A DNA stretch of 46,795 nucleotides. Origin: an uncultured Acholeplasmataceae bacterium (lineage in GTDB: Bacteria; Bacillota_I; Bacilli_A; Acholeplasmatales; Acholeplasmataceae). Position 1 is the first letter of the stretch. Each line of letters starts with the position of its first letter. The position numbers and the translations under genes are program-made. Positions 25,154 through 33,290 of this stretch are shown here, one piece after another. The notes below the pieces were generated by a model, which saw nothing but the letters and a program-made list of their open reading frames with translations, ran no database searches and was not told the DNA's origin. The stretch is taken from the NCBI GenBank assembly GCA_927441705.1, contig CAKMKH010000009.1, positions 1 to 46,795 on the forward strand, in the 5' to 3' direction.

Positions 25154-25181
25154 ATCAAAATTTGGTTTAATGCTTTTTTTT
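25146..25181 (+). terminator. Terminator of the mhq-like cassette
   Basis: The stem AGCATTAAA / TTTAATGCT is followed by eight Ts, beginning inside the last codons of the hydrolase. Confidence 0.75.
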
Positions 25182-25277
25182 AAAATTTTGAAAATATATT
25201 TTAAAAACCGACAATTCATTATTTTTTTAATATCATTTGATATAATTTGAGTATAGTTTTATGGGAGGTATAAAAAG

Positions 25278-26246
25278 ATGGCAATCAAAGAAATGCAACT
25301 TTCTGATGTGGGTAAATCTTTATATTTGTTTAATAAGCTCATTTTAGATCAAGAGTTGCTCTATAAGTCTTTAACTAAAGATGAGTTTATCTTAAAATTC
25401 ATTAACTCAAACGAAGATTTTCAAATTAAATCATTTGTTGATTTAGAAAATGACATTATTAAAGGATTCATAGGTGGTGTCATCATCCAAGATAAACAAA
25501 AAGCCTATCTTTCTAATATCGTGGTTGATAGCAGTTTTAGAAGAAAAAAAATTGCTACACATCTTCTAAAAGCTTTTGAGGATTATGTCAAAAATAATTA
25601 TCCTTTGGTTGAGACCATAGATATCATATTTTTTAATCCAGTTCAATTTGAATGGATTATTCCTAATACCAATTGGCACGATCATCCAAATGCACCTGGT
25701 CTTGATTTACAATCAAATGGATATCTTTTCTTTAAATCAATGGGCTACAAAGAATTTGCTAAACAAAACTCTTATTATAAAAATATTGAAAACTACTCAT
25801 ATAATGAAGACATACAATTAGCATTAAGTCATCTTAATCAAAACAATATCACCATTACATTTTATGACAAAAATATACATTATGGTTTTGATGACTTATT
25901 CGTAAGCTTAAATAATCCTTATTGGAAAAATGAAATCAATAAGGCTATAAATAATAATTCTCCGATTTTAATCGCAGAAAAAAAGGGATTAATCATTGGT
26001 TTTACTGGTCCACTTAGAGTTCAAAAAAGTTTAAGAGGCTATTTTGCAGGGATTGGTGTTCATTCAGATTATAGAGGTTTAGGTATAGGAAAAGTCTTAT
26101 TTTCATCGTTGTGTCTTGAACTTAAAAATCTAGGGGCACATTATATGACATTGTTTACTGGAGAAAATAATTCTGCTAGACGAATCTATGAAAAAGAAGG
26201 TTTTGAAATTGTTAGATCTTGGTCTAACATGAGAAAGGAATTTTGA
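25278..26246 (+). CDS. Tandem GNAT-domain acetyltransferase
   Basis: The 322-residue protein contains two GNAT units. The first (residues 1-150) has IVVDSSFRRKKIATHLLKAF as its acetyl-CoA loop. The second (about 185-322) has IGVHSDYRGLGIGKVLFSSL and ends with GENNSARRIYEKEGFE, the usual C-terminal GNAT motif. Double-GNAT proteins often act on sugars, peptides or thiol-linked compounds. Together with the PIG-L deacetylase 3 nt downstream it could form an acetylation/deacetylation pair; this is inference. The SD GGGAGG precedes the ATG, with a TATAAT at 25241. Confidence 0.82.
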   Translation: MAIKEMQLSDVGKSLYLFNKLILDQELLYKSLTKDEFILKFINSNEDFQIKSFVDLENDIIKGFIGGVIIQDKQKAYLSNIVVDSSFRRKKIATHLLKAFEDYVKNNYPLVETIDIIFFNPVQFEWIIPNTNWHDHPNAPGLDLQSNGYLFFKSMGYKEFAKQNSYYKNIENYSYNEDIQLALSHLNQNNITITFYDKNIHYGFDDLFVSLNNPYWKNEINKAINNNSPILIAEKKGLIIGFTGPLRVQKSLRGYFAGIGVHSDYRGLGIGKVLFSSLCLELKNLGAHYMTLFTGENNSARRIYEKEGFEIVRSWSNMRKEF

Positions 26247-26249
26247 ACT

Positions 26250-26942
26250 ATGAAAACAATTATGGCAATTGGTGCACATATCGGTGATATGGAGTTAACT
26301 GCAGGTGGCGTCTTATCTTCAATGGCTTTAGAAGGACATAAAATAATAACTGTCGCATTAACTAGTGGAGAAAAAGGCAATCCAAAAGAAATGTCTATTG
26401 AAGCATATCGAAAACAAAAGCAACAAGAAGCTAAAGCATTTACAGATATGCTAAATGGTTTAAGCATTGTTTTACCCTATGACGATGGTACATTGCAAAA
26501 TGAAGATACAATCAAATTTGAAGTTTCGGATTTAATTAGAAAATATAGACCTGATATATTAATTACACATTGGAAAAACTCAATGCACAAAGATCATGAA
26601 ACCACACACTATATTGTAAAAGATGCACAATTTTATGCAGCTCTACCAGGTTTTGTAAGAGAAAACAATCCTCATTTTGCAGCAGGACCTTATTATGCTG
26701 AAAACTGGGAAGACCCAACCGATTTTCAGCCTTATGTTTATGTGAATGTTACTGATGAAGGTTTTAGACTTTGGCAAAAAGCAATTTCCACACATTGGTT
26801 TGCAATAAATAGTCCTTCATTTAAATATAAAGATTATTATGAAGCTTTAATGACTGTTAGAGGCAAAGAAGCTAGACTCAATTATGCACAAGCATTTGAT
26901 GTCTCTCCAATTTCTAAAAAAGTTATAAAATCATCATTTTAA
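26250..26942 (+). CDS. PIG-L/LmbE-family deacetylase
   Basis: The 230-residue protein has the zinc-binding start AHIGDMELTAGG (residues 8-19), a variant of AHPDDE that keeps the His, Asp and Glu. The second metal motif follows in HWKNSMHKDHETTH. PIG-L enzymes remove N-acetyl groups from GlcNAc-linked compounds (for example in mycothiol and bacillithiol synthesis). The true substrate here is unknown, and bacillithiol partners are not in the window. It starts 3 nt after the tandem-GNAT gene, so the two are cotranscribed. Confidence 0.85.
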   Translation: MKTIMAIGAHIGDMELTAGGVLSSMALEGHKIITVALTSGEKGNPKEMSIEAYRKQKQQEAKAFTDMLNGLSIVLPYDDGTLQNEDTIKFEVSDLIRKYRPDILITHWKNSMHKDHETTHYIVKDAQFYAALPGFVRENNPHFAAGPYYAENWEDPTDFQPYVYVNVTDEGFRLWQKAISTHWFAINSPSFKYKDYYEALMTVRGKEARLNYAQAFDVSPISKKVIKSSF

Positions 26943-26946
26943 AGAA

Positions 26947-26980
26947 AAGAGATTAAATCCTTAGCCGGATTTAATCTCTT
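26947..26980. terminator. Convergent terminator, perfect 14-bp stem
   Basis: The stem AAGAGATTAAATCC / GGATTTAATCTCTT has a 6-nt loop. It lies between the PIG-L gene (plus) and the DUF4097 gene (minus) and can serve both. Confidence 0.75.
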
Positions 26981-26985
26981 ATTTA

Positions 26986-27942
26986 TTATAAATCAATATT
27001 TATATCACCTGAGACTGTTTTTTTACTTAAAATTTTAATTTCTTTTTTTGTCTTATTTTTAATATCCAAATCACCACTTACAGATTTAAATCTTACAGTA
27101 TTCGGATAAAACTCACTTGCTTCTACATCTCCACTTACTGAATCAAGATTAAACATTTCACAAGAAACTTCATTAATCTCTATGTCACCACTCACTGTTT
27201 GTGACTCAAATTCAAATTCTATTTTAGAATGATTGACTTCTAAATCTCCACTAACTTGTGATGTGTGCAATTTTTCTGAATAAATATTTAGAAATTCTAC
27301 ATCTCCACTCACGATATGCATTTGAATGCTTTCAGCTATAAGTTGATTAATTTTTATGTCTCCACTAATTGCATTTAAATTTAAATGCTGTGGGTTAACT
27401 TCTTTGATTTCTATATCACTACTTACTGTTTTAATCATTAAAGAAGAAACCTTGGTTTTTGAAGGTAGTTCTATATAAACATCTCGATTACTAAGGTCAT
27501 CCATGAATTTTTTTGTATTTAATAATTGTTTTGAAATATCCAGAGTATCATTTTCGAAACTTACATGGATAATATCTTTTTGATTGTCTCCATCGATAAG
27601 CACATGGATTAAGTCATCTTTTGAAGGCTTAATATAAATATCTTCTGAAGTAAGTTTGAGTTGAACCTTAACATCATCATTTTTAGTCTCAAAAACAAAT
27701 GTAGTTTCTTCGTTGTTGTCATTCGATTTAGATTCACGCTCATCTTTTGGCAAATCATCATCAATTTCATCCGCAATACTTTTTGGTGTTCCAAATCTAG
27801 AGATTAAATCACTTTCTGGTAATCCATCCTCTAGTGCTTCATTGATCAACTCTTCATGATCTTTTAAAATATCTTCTATTTCCTCGTCGCTGATGTTTTT
27901 ATTCATTAATTCTTTCTTTAAATCTTCTAAAAATTTCTTCAT
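26986..27942 (-). CDS. HAAS-DUF4097 beta-helix protein (PadR-linked)
   Basis: The 318-residue protein starts with a HAAS-type helical domain (residues 1-60: DEEIEDILKDHEELINEALEDG, then FGTPKSIADEI). From about residue 170 it has eight rungs of a 19-22-residue repeat, each opening V/ISGD (the first VSSD), forming a DUF4097 beta-helix. It has no membrane helix, unlike many relatives, so it may be cytoplasmic. It overlaps the PadR gene by 44 nt and has an AGGAGG SD; the pair is a common PadR-effector unit whose effector role is not established. Confidence 0.85.
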   Translation of the reverse strand: MKKFLEDLKKELMNKNISDEEIEDILKDHEELINEALEDGLPESDLISRFGTPKSIADEIDDDLPKDERESKSNDNNEETTFVFETKNDDVKVQLKLTSEDIYIKPSKDDLIHVLIDGDNQKDIIHVSFENDTLDISKQLLNTKKFMDDLSNRDVYIELPSKTKVSSLMIKTVSSDIEIKEVNPQHLNLNAISGDIKINQLIAESIQMHIVSGDVEFLNIYSEKLHTSQVSGDLEVNHSKIEFEFESQTVSGDIEINEVSCEMFNLDSVSGDVEASEFYPNTVRFKSVSGDLDIKNKTKKEIKILSKKTVSGDINIDL

Positions 27943-28261
27943 TTTGTTTTCCTCCTTTGTGGATTATTTGGTAAACTCCACCAATAAATTCATCCCATTC
28001 TTCTCTTAATCTCGAGTAATATATAAATCCCTTTTCAGTCATTTGATAATACTTTCTAGGTGCTCCCTCGCTTGATTCTTTTAAATATGTTAGAAAATAT
28101 GCTTCTTTTGTTAATCTTCTTAAGATCGGATATATCGCATTTTCACTAACATCAATAAAATTTGACAATTCATTAATGATGTCGTACCCATAACTATCTT
28201 TTTCTACAAGTATTGATAAGACACATAATTCTATTATTCCTCTTTTAAATTGTGAGTTCAT
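27899..28261 (-). CDS. PadR-family transcriptional regulator
   Basis: The 120-residue winged-helix protein has the PadR pattern: FKRGIIELCVLSILVEKDSYGYDIINEL, NAIYPILRRLTKEAYF, and the wing YYQMTEKG. It heads the pair with the HAAS-DUF4097 gene and is expected to repress its own promoter until an inducer binds. A promoter with an overlapping imperfect palindrome lies upstream (28283-28311), and an AGGAGG SD precedes the ATG. Confidence 0.88.
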   Translation of the reverse strand: MNSQFKRGIIELCVLSILVEKDSYGYDIINELSNFIDVSENAIYPILRRLTKEAYFLTYLKESSEGAPRKYYQMTEKGFIYYSRLREEWDEFIGGVYQIIHKGGKQNEEIFRRFKERINE

Positions 28262-28282
28262 TTTAATCCCTCCTACAGTCTA

Positions 28283-28311
28283 ATCATAGCACAGTACTAT
28301 TCGTTATGCAA
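28283..28311 (-). promoter_or_regulatory. PadR promoter with overlapping palindrome
   Basis: On the minus strand TTGCAT (28311-28306), 17 nt and TATGAT (28288-28283). The imperfect palindrome ATAGCAC-A-GTACTAT (28286-28300) overlaps the -10 box, as expected for an autoregulatory PadR operator. Confidence 0.6.
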
Positions 28312-28344
28312 TACTAAAATGATAAATTATTAAAATAAAAAAAG

Positions 28345-28369
28345 AATGTATATAAATTATATATACATT
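28345..28369 (-). terminator. Terminator of the QueG-LDH-GH13-VOC operon
   Basis: The perfect 10-bp stem AATGTATATA / TATATACATT has a 5-nt loop, then C and seven Ts on the minus strand. Confidence 0.7.
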
Positions 28370-28380
28370 GTTTTGGATAA

Positions 28381-28764
28381 TTATCTTGTTACTAACTCAA
28401 TGTAGCAATTTTCAAAAAGCACGACTGCCTCATAATAACCATCACCAGTTGTTCTAGGTTCGCTTACAACATTAATGCCATCGGTCTTGAGTTTTGAAGT
28501 TAACTCATTAACTTCTTCTTTTGATCTTAGATAAAATGCTAGATGATGATATCCTTCTTCTTCGACCAAAGGATTATGAACTTCTAAATTTGGCTTAGTC
28601 ATGATTTCAAGTCTAGCACCATCATCAAACACTAAAAAGTAAGTTTCTAATTTCGTTTTATTATTGGTATATTTATGATTAGGTTTAGCACTAAAATATT
28701 TGACAAAAAAGTTTTTTGCTTTTTCTAAATCTTTTACAAACATTCCTATGTGATCGATTTTCAT
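28381..28764 (-). CDS. VOC-family protein (glyoxalase-like)
   Basis: The 127-residue single-domain VOC protein has two beta-alpha-beta-beta-beta halves: IDHIGMFVKDLEKAKNFF (metal His at residue 4) with ARLEIMTKP in the first, and GYHHLAFYLRSKEEVNEL with CYIELVTR in the second. The His/Glu positions fit a metal-dependent glyoxalase or lyase, but the substrate is unknown; it could detoxify methylglyoxal-type by-products of sugar use. It follows the GH13 gene by 2 nt, its SD being GAGG within that gap. Confidence 0.75.
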   Translation of the reverse strand: MKIDHIGMFVKDLEKAKNFFVKYFSAKPNHKYTNNKTKLETYFLVFDDGARLEIMTKPNLEVHNPLVEEEGYHHLAFYLRSKEEVNELTSKLKTDGINVVSEPRTTGDGYYEAVVLFENCYIELVTR

Positions 28765-28766
28765 AT

Positions 28767-30275
28767 TTAAACCTCTATAACACGTTTATATGGGGTATAA
28801 CTCTTATCCGCTTTAGTTTTTGGTGTCAAAACTATAAATGACTTTTTAGTTATATGAATTCTTAAAAAACCCGCCAAAAAATTATAGCTTAGCGCTTTTC
28901 CTAATATAACATCAAATCCTGTGTAGTTCATGATATCAGAATTTGTTACTAAAATGCTTTCTTCAATATCTTGGTTTGTTTGATTAATAATTACCAATAC
29001 TGTATCTTCGACTTTGTCTGTATATCTCTCGAATGCAAATAATTTTTCACTTACAATTTCTCTAAAATCACCAATTTTTAATGCTCTATATTTTTGATGA
29101 AGAGAAATTAGTTTTTTAGTCCACTGATAAACTTTATTATCATCTTTTAATAAATCCCAACGCATTGGTGCTCTATTTTGCGGATCATCTTTTCCCTTCA
29201 TACCTAGTTCTGTTCCATAATATAAATTAGGTGATCCTGGAAGGGTAAATTGTAACAATTGTGCTATTTGTTGATCAACTCTTGAATCAAGTTGACTTAA
29301 TAATCTTCTAACATCATGATTATCTAATACATTCCATGATTTCAAAATACTCTCAATGTTTGAATCACTAATCATCATTGAAATCATTCTAATAGCAGTT
29401 TTCGATGATAGCTCATTATTTATACTTCGATATATGATTTCTCTAAGCGTAAAATTCATGACCCCATCGATTGATTTTAACCACTTACTTGGATAATTCC
29501 AAATTTCGCCTATAATCATTGATCCAGGTTTTGCTTTGTGAGCTTCTTCGGTTAATTCTTTTAAGATGTCATATCCTAAATCAAAAGCGACATCAAGTCT
29601 CCATCCATCTATACCTAGTTTTAAATAAGTTTTTAAAACAGAATCCTCATTTTTATAAATATAATTTTTTACTTCTTCATTCTCTAAGTTTAGTTCAGGT
29701 AAACTTTTAGCATCGGCCCAAAGTCTAACTCCTTCTGGATATTTATCATTAAAATCAAACCAATTGCGATATTTGCTATCTACATTTTGTGCATTTTTAA
29801 AGAGCTCATTTTGAACACCCACATGATTAAAGACACCATCAAGCATTATATTAATATCTAGTTTATGGAGTTCATCAGTTAAATTTTTTAAATCTTCAAA
29901 AGATCCATACTCTTTAGATATCTTTAAATAATCACTTGCATCATATTTATGATTACTAAGTGATTCGAAAATCGGATTTAAGTATAGTACATCTATATCT
30001 AAATTTTTTAAGTAACTTATTTTACTAAGTAGACTTTCTAAATCTCCACCCCAGTAATCTAGTTCATGAGCCCAATACTTTTCATTTTCTAAAAACTTTC
30101 CAGGCATTGGATTTTCATGCCATTTTTTTAAGACTCTAGGCATTTGATATAGCTCTTTTTTCTTTTCCATCTTTGTGGATGGAGCAAATCTGTCCACTAA
30201 AACTTGATAGACAATAGCTCCATTGCGCCAATCTAATTCTCTTATATCATATTTGCTTTTTTTATCTCGTTTCAT
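28767..30275 (-). CDS. GH13 alpha-amylase-family enzyme (neopullulanase-like, no N-terminal CBM)
   Basis: The 502-residue cytoplasmic enzyme shows the four GH13 regions: DGVFNHVG, DGWRLDVA (nucleophile Asp), GEIWNYPS (acid/base Glu) and NVLDNHD (transition-state stabiliser). It is shorter than cyclomaltodextrinases and neopullulanases because the usual 120-residue N-terminal carbohydrate domain is missing. No signal peptide is present, so it acts on imported maltodextrin or stored alpha-glucans. It lies between LDH and a VOC gene with an AGAGGT SD; the operon joins sugar breakdown with lactate formation. Confidence 0.88.
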   Translation of the reverse strand: MKRDKKSKYDIRELDWRNGAIVYQVLVDRFAPSTKMEKKKELYQMPRVLKKWHENPMPGKFLENEKYWAHELDYWGGDLESLLSKISYLKNLDIDVLYLNPIFESLSNHKYDASDYLKISKEYGSFEDLKNLTDELHKLDINIMLDGVFNHVGVQNELFKNAQNVDSKYRNWFDFNDKYPEGVRLWADAKSLPELNLENEEVKNYIYKNEDSVLKTYLKLGIDGWRLDVAFDLGYDILKELTEEAHKAKPGSMIIGEIWNYPSKWLKSIDGVMNFTLREIIYRSINNELSSKTAIRMISMMISDSNIESILKSWNVLDNHDVRRLLSQLDSRVDQQIAQLLQFTLPGSPNLYYGTELGMKGKDDPQNRAPMRWDLLKDDNKVYQWTKKLISLHQKYRALKIGDFREIVSEKLFAFERYTDKVEDTVLVIINQTNQDIEESILVTNSDIMNYTGFDVILGKALSYNFLAGFLRIHITKKSFIVLTPKTKADKSYTPYKRVIEV

Positions 30276-30293
30276 ATGTACCTCTAATCATTG

Positions 30294-31238
30294 TCAAATA
30301 TTCATTTGATCTAATATGTTTTTCAAAATGATTGCTGATTGTTTTAATTGTTCTTTTTCCTCATCATTTAACTTTAATTTCACGATATGATGAACACCTT
30401 GATGATTTAAAACTGCTGGCAATCCTATATATAAATCACTTTCAATATCATAGATTCCATCATTATAAACACTTATCGGAATAATTCTATTTTCATTATT
30501 AATAATCGCTGACGTTATATGTACCAAAGTCATTCCAATCCCATAATAAGTAGCTTTTTTGCGTTTTATAATCTCATATGCTGCTTCTTTTACAGTTAAA
30601 TATATTTCATTTAGATCGGCAAATTCTATTTCTTTCATAGACTCAATAACATCCACCATTGGCTTCACACCAATATATGCATTCGACCAGCAAACAAATT
30701 CGCTATCTCCATGTTCTCCTAATATATATGCATGAATGTTTGAGACAGATATATTAATTTTTTTAGATATTTCAAATCTTAGTCTAGCTGTATCTAGTGA
30801 TGTTCCACTTCCTATAACTTTATGAGAAGGTAGTCCTGATGCTTTTTTAGCAACATATGCTAATATATCTACTGGATTAGATGCTACCAAAATGATGCCA
30901 TCAAATCCACTTTCCATCACTTGATGAACAACACTTGTCATAATCTTAGCATTACGATTCAATAAATCTATTCTAGTTTCTCCATCTTTTTGGTTAACAC
31001 CAGCTGTGATAACAACCATATCAGCTTCTTTACAATCCTTATATGTTCCAGCATAAATTTTCATCTTTCTTGGCGCAAACGCCAATCCATGATTTAAATC
31101 CATTGCTTCTCCTTGAGCTCTTTGTTCATCAATGTCAATTAAAACTAGTTCTTCGATGGTTCCTTGATTGACTAGAGCATAAGCATAACTCATACCAACC
31201 ATACCAGTTCCAACTATAACGATTTTACTTTTAGGCAT
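30294..31238 (-). CDS. ldh: L-lactate dehydrogenase
   Basis: The 314-residue NAD-dependent enzyme reduces pyruvate to lactate. It has the NAD fold GTGMVGMSYA, the acidic end LIDID, the substrate loop NQKDGETR with the Gln that marks lactate over malate, VASNPVDIL, and the catalytic His in LGEHGDSEF. The start at 31238 (MPKSK) is preferred because AAGGATG lies upstream and the length matches the family. The in-frame ATG at 31271, which overlaps the queG stop as TAATG, would add 11 charged residues and remains possible. Confidence 0.9.
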   Translation of the reverse strand: MPKSKIVIVGTGMVGMSYAYALVNQGTIEELVLIDIDEQRAQGEAMDLNHGLAFAPRKMKIYAGTYKDCKEADMVVITAGVNQKDGETRIDLLNRNAKIMTSVVHQVMESGFDGIILVASNPVDILAYVAKKASGLPSHKVIGSGTSLDTARLRFEISKKINISVSNIHAYILGEHGDSEFVCWSNAYIGVKPMVDVIESMKEIEFADLNEIYLTVKEAAYEIIKRKKATYYGIGMTLVHITSAIINNENRIIPISVYNDGIYDIESDLYIGLPAVLNHQGVHHIVKLKLNDEEKEQLKQSAIILKNILDQMNI

Positions 31239-31270
31239 TTTTTTCACATCCTTTTCTTCATACAACTCCA

Positions 31271-32200
31271 TTATATCTTTTTTAATCTATTTAATACTTT
31301 TAAAGCTGTATCATTAAACCACTTAGGCTTATCTTCTGTTATAGTTTTTTCAATTTCATTCATATATTTTAAATTTTTTTGTCTTAACATGACTAAAAGT
31401 GCATTTCTTAATAAAATTGTTTTACCTTTCCAGAGGTAGGACATATTATCATATTTTGTTTTGAATTCTTTTTGAGATAACTCAAACATATCAATAATTG
31501 ATACCATTTCTTTGCCTGTCAACTCAAATTCAGGATGAATTTTTATACCTTTGTTAATATTTTTTGGACAAACCATTTGACAAATATCACAACCAAATAA
31601 TGAATAATTCGCATCTATTTCATCATCTGTTAAAGCTTTCTTTTCTTGATTGTAAAAACTGATGCAGCGTTTCATATCATATCCACCATCATATAGTGCT
31701 TCAGTTGGACATGCTGTTATACACTTTCTGCATGTCCCACAATCATCATCAATATCTAATATAAATGTTTCATCTAGTGCTAAATCTATAAAGACAATGC
31801 CTAAAAACATATAGGTGCCATAATCTTTATTGATGATCAATTGATTTTTGCCAAAATAACCCACTTTAGATAAAACTGCTGCTAATCTTTCGTTATGCGG
31901 ATGATTGTCCACTCCAGATATATATTTATAGTCTATATTCACCATTACATCATCGATACGCTTTTTTAAGACTTGATGATAATCTTCACCAAAAGTGTAA
32001 AAAGACGGTACTAAATGGGTATCAGTATGTTTAAATATACGCTTAGGATAACTTAACCCTAAGACAACCATAGTTTCATAATCTACATTTTCTATGCTTG
32101 GATTTATTTTTCTAGCTTCATCAAGGTATGTTTTAGTTTTTATGATGCCAACAACATCAAACTTACTTCTAAATGCTTCTCTTAACTCTTTTGATGTCAT
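31271..32200 (-). CDS. queG: Epoxyqueuosine reductase-like iron-sulfur protein (short QueG)
   Basis: The 309-residue protein has the QueG pattern: an N-terminal cobalamin-binding region with VVLGLSYPK and ERLAAVLSKVGYFGKNQLIIN, then two 4Fe-4S clusters (CGTCRKCITACP; CDICQMVCP) and the CISFYNQEKK motif. QueG makes the last step of queuosine for tRNA wobble position 34 using cobalamin. Usual length is about 380; here the C-terminal HEAT-like part is shorter. AGGAGGTG precedes the ATG. It is the first gene of an operon with ldh, GH13 and VOC, which is not a usual neighbourhood. Confidence 0.82.
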   Translation of the reverse strand: MTSKELREAFRSKFDVVGIIKTKTYLDEARKINPSIENVDYETMVVLGLSYPKRIFKHTDTHLVPSFYTFGEDYHQVLKKRIDDVMVNIDYKYISGVDNHPHNERLAAVLSKVGYFGKNQLIINKDYGTYMFLGIVFIDLALDETFILDIDDDCGTCRKCITACPTEALYDGGYDMKRCISFYNQEKKALTDDEIDANYSLFGCDICQMVCPKNINKGIKIHPEFELTGKEMVSIIDMFELSQKEFKTKYDNMSYLWKGKTILLRNALLVMLRQKNLKYMNEIEKTITEDKPKWFNDTALKVLNRLKKI

Positions 32201-32324
32201 TTTGCACCTCCTTGATACTCAATTTATCTTGTTTTAATAACTACATTTTATCACATTATGCATCATTATCTTTATACAACTAATTGTGAAACAAAAAAAT
32301 TAGAGATATATTATCGATTTGTAA

Positions 32325-32353
32325 TTGATATTCGCTCCAATAAAGTATATAAT
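32325..32353 (+). promoter_or_regulatory. Promoter of the leader/TPM-lipoprotein unit
   Basis: TTGATA (32325-32330), 17 nt and TATAAT (32348-32353). Transcripts would start near 32360, placing the leader SD at 32385 in a short 5' region. Confidence 0.7.
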
Positions 32354-32397
32354 GATAAAAACACATGAAGTTATACCTTTATGCGGAGGTTTATTTA

Positions 32398-32484
32398 ATG
32401 ATAAAGTACATGATTAATGAGCGTCTTTTCTTTTTAGGAATTGATTTTTACAATAATTTGTTAAAATCAATAAGTATATGTTAA
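32398..32484 (+). CDS. 28-codon leader ORF overlapping the lipoprotein start
   Basis: GGAGG at 32385-32389 lies 8 nt before this ATG, which opens a 28-codon ORF ending at TAA 32482-32484. The lipoprotein ATG (32478) lies inside its last codons in another frame and has no SD, so the leader probably delivers ribosomes to it. The peptide (MIKYMINERLFFLG at its start) has no recognised family. Confidence 0.5.
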   Translation: MIKYMINERLFFLGIDFYNNLLKSISIC

Positions 32485-33266
32485 GGACAATAACAACTAA
32501 ATCATTATTACTACTGACATTGGTTTTTTTATCTGTCATACTTTTTGGCTGTCAAGAAGACTCTATAGTACGTCCTACTAAGCATTTCTACATTAACGAC
32601 TATGCTGAAGTATTATCAGATGCAACTATTACCAATATAACACGTGAAGGTGAAAGGTTATTTAATGATACCGATACCTTTGTCCATGGTGGTACTATTC
32701 TTATTATTAATACAATTTTATTTGATAACGATACAAATCTAGATATCTATGATGAACACACTCTTTTAAATAGGTGGGCTATCGATAATGATAGTATGGG
32801 TTTAATTATTAATCTATATTTCACTAGAAATGGTAATCAACTTGAGTTATCTTACGAAAGATTTTCAATGAGTCAAAAATTAGAACAATTCATTCCTAAA
32901 GAACAACTTCGTTTTCTAATTGATAAAACATTGTATTTATCCAATTGGGATGAATCTAAAATAGATTTACCAGTGATGCATATGTACTATGAATTATTAG
33001 AAACTGTTTATATGCAAGTCTATGATTATGTTAGTTTTATCTATGATATGGAAATATATGAACTTTATCTTAATAGTTATCAAAGTGATGATGAAATTCA
33101 TACCAGTTCAATGTCTTATTTTGATTATATGCTATTCCAAATTGGTATTGAAAACAGAATCATCGTTCTATCATACTTCATTTTCACCATACTATTTATT
33201 AGTTTATCGTTGTTAATGATTAGGAAAGATCACAATTTAACTATATTAAAGAGAAAGAAAAAATAA
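32478..33266 (+). CDS. TPM-domain-like lipoprotein with C-terminal membrane helix
   Basis: The 262-residue protein has a lipoprotein signal peptide ending LFGC (Cys25). A domain with NDYAEVLSDATITNITREGE and LIINTI follows, resembling the start of TPM/YgcG-type domains. One membrane helix lies near the end (about 235-252) with a basic tail. TPM proteins are often involved in membrane or photosystem protein quality control, but the role here is unknown. It lacks its own SD; a leader ORF overlaps the start. The terminator at 33267 overlaps the last codons of the convergent rluA-type gene. Confidence 0.6.
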   Translation: MLRTITTKSLLLLTLVFLSVILFGCQEDSIVRPTKHFYINDYAEVLSDATITNITREGERLFNDTDTFVHGGTILIINTILFDNDTNLDIYDEHTLLNRWAIDNDSMGLIINLYFTRNGNQLELSYERFSMSQKLEQFIPKEQLRFLIDKTLYLSNWDESKIDLPVMHMYYELLETVYMQVYDYVSFIYDMEIYELYLNSYQSDDEIHTSSMSYFDYMLFQIGIENRIIVLSYFIFTILFISLSLLMIRKDHNLTILKRKKK

Positions 33267-33290
33267 AAGATCAAAATTGATCTTTTTTTT
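33267..33290 (+). terminator. Terminator of the TPM lipoprotein gene
   Basis: The stem AAGATCAA / TTGATCTT has a 2-nt loop and at least six Ts. It lies inside the last codons of the minus-strand pseudouridine synthase gene. Confidence 0.65.
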
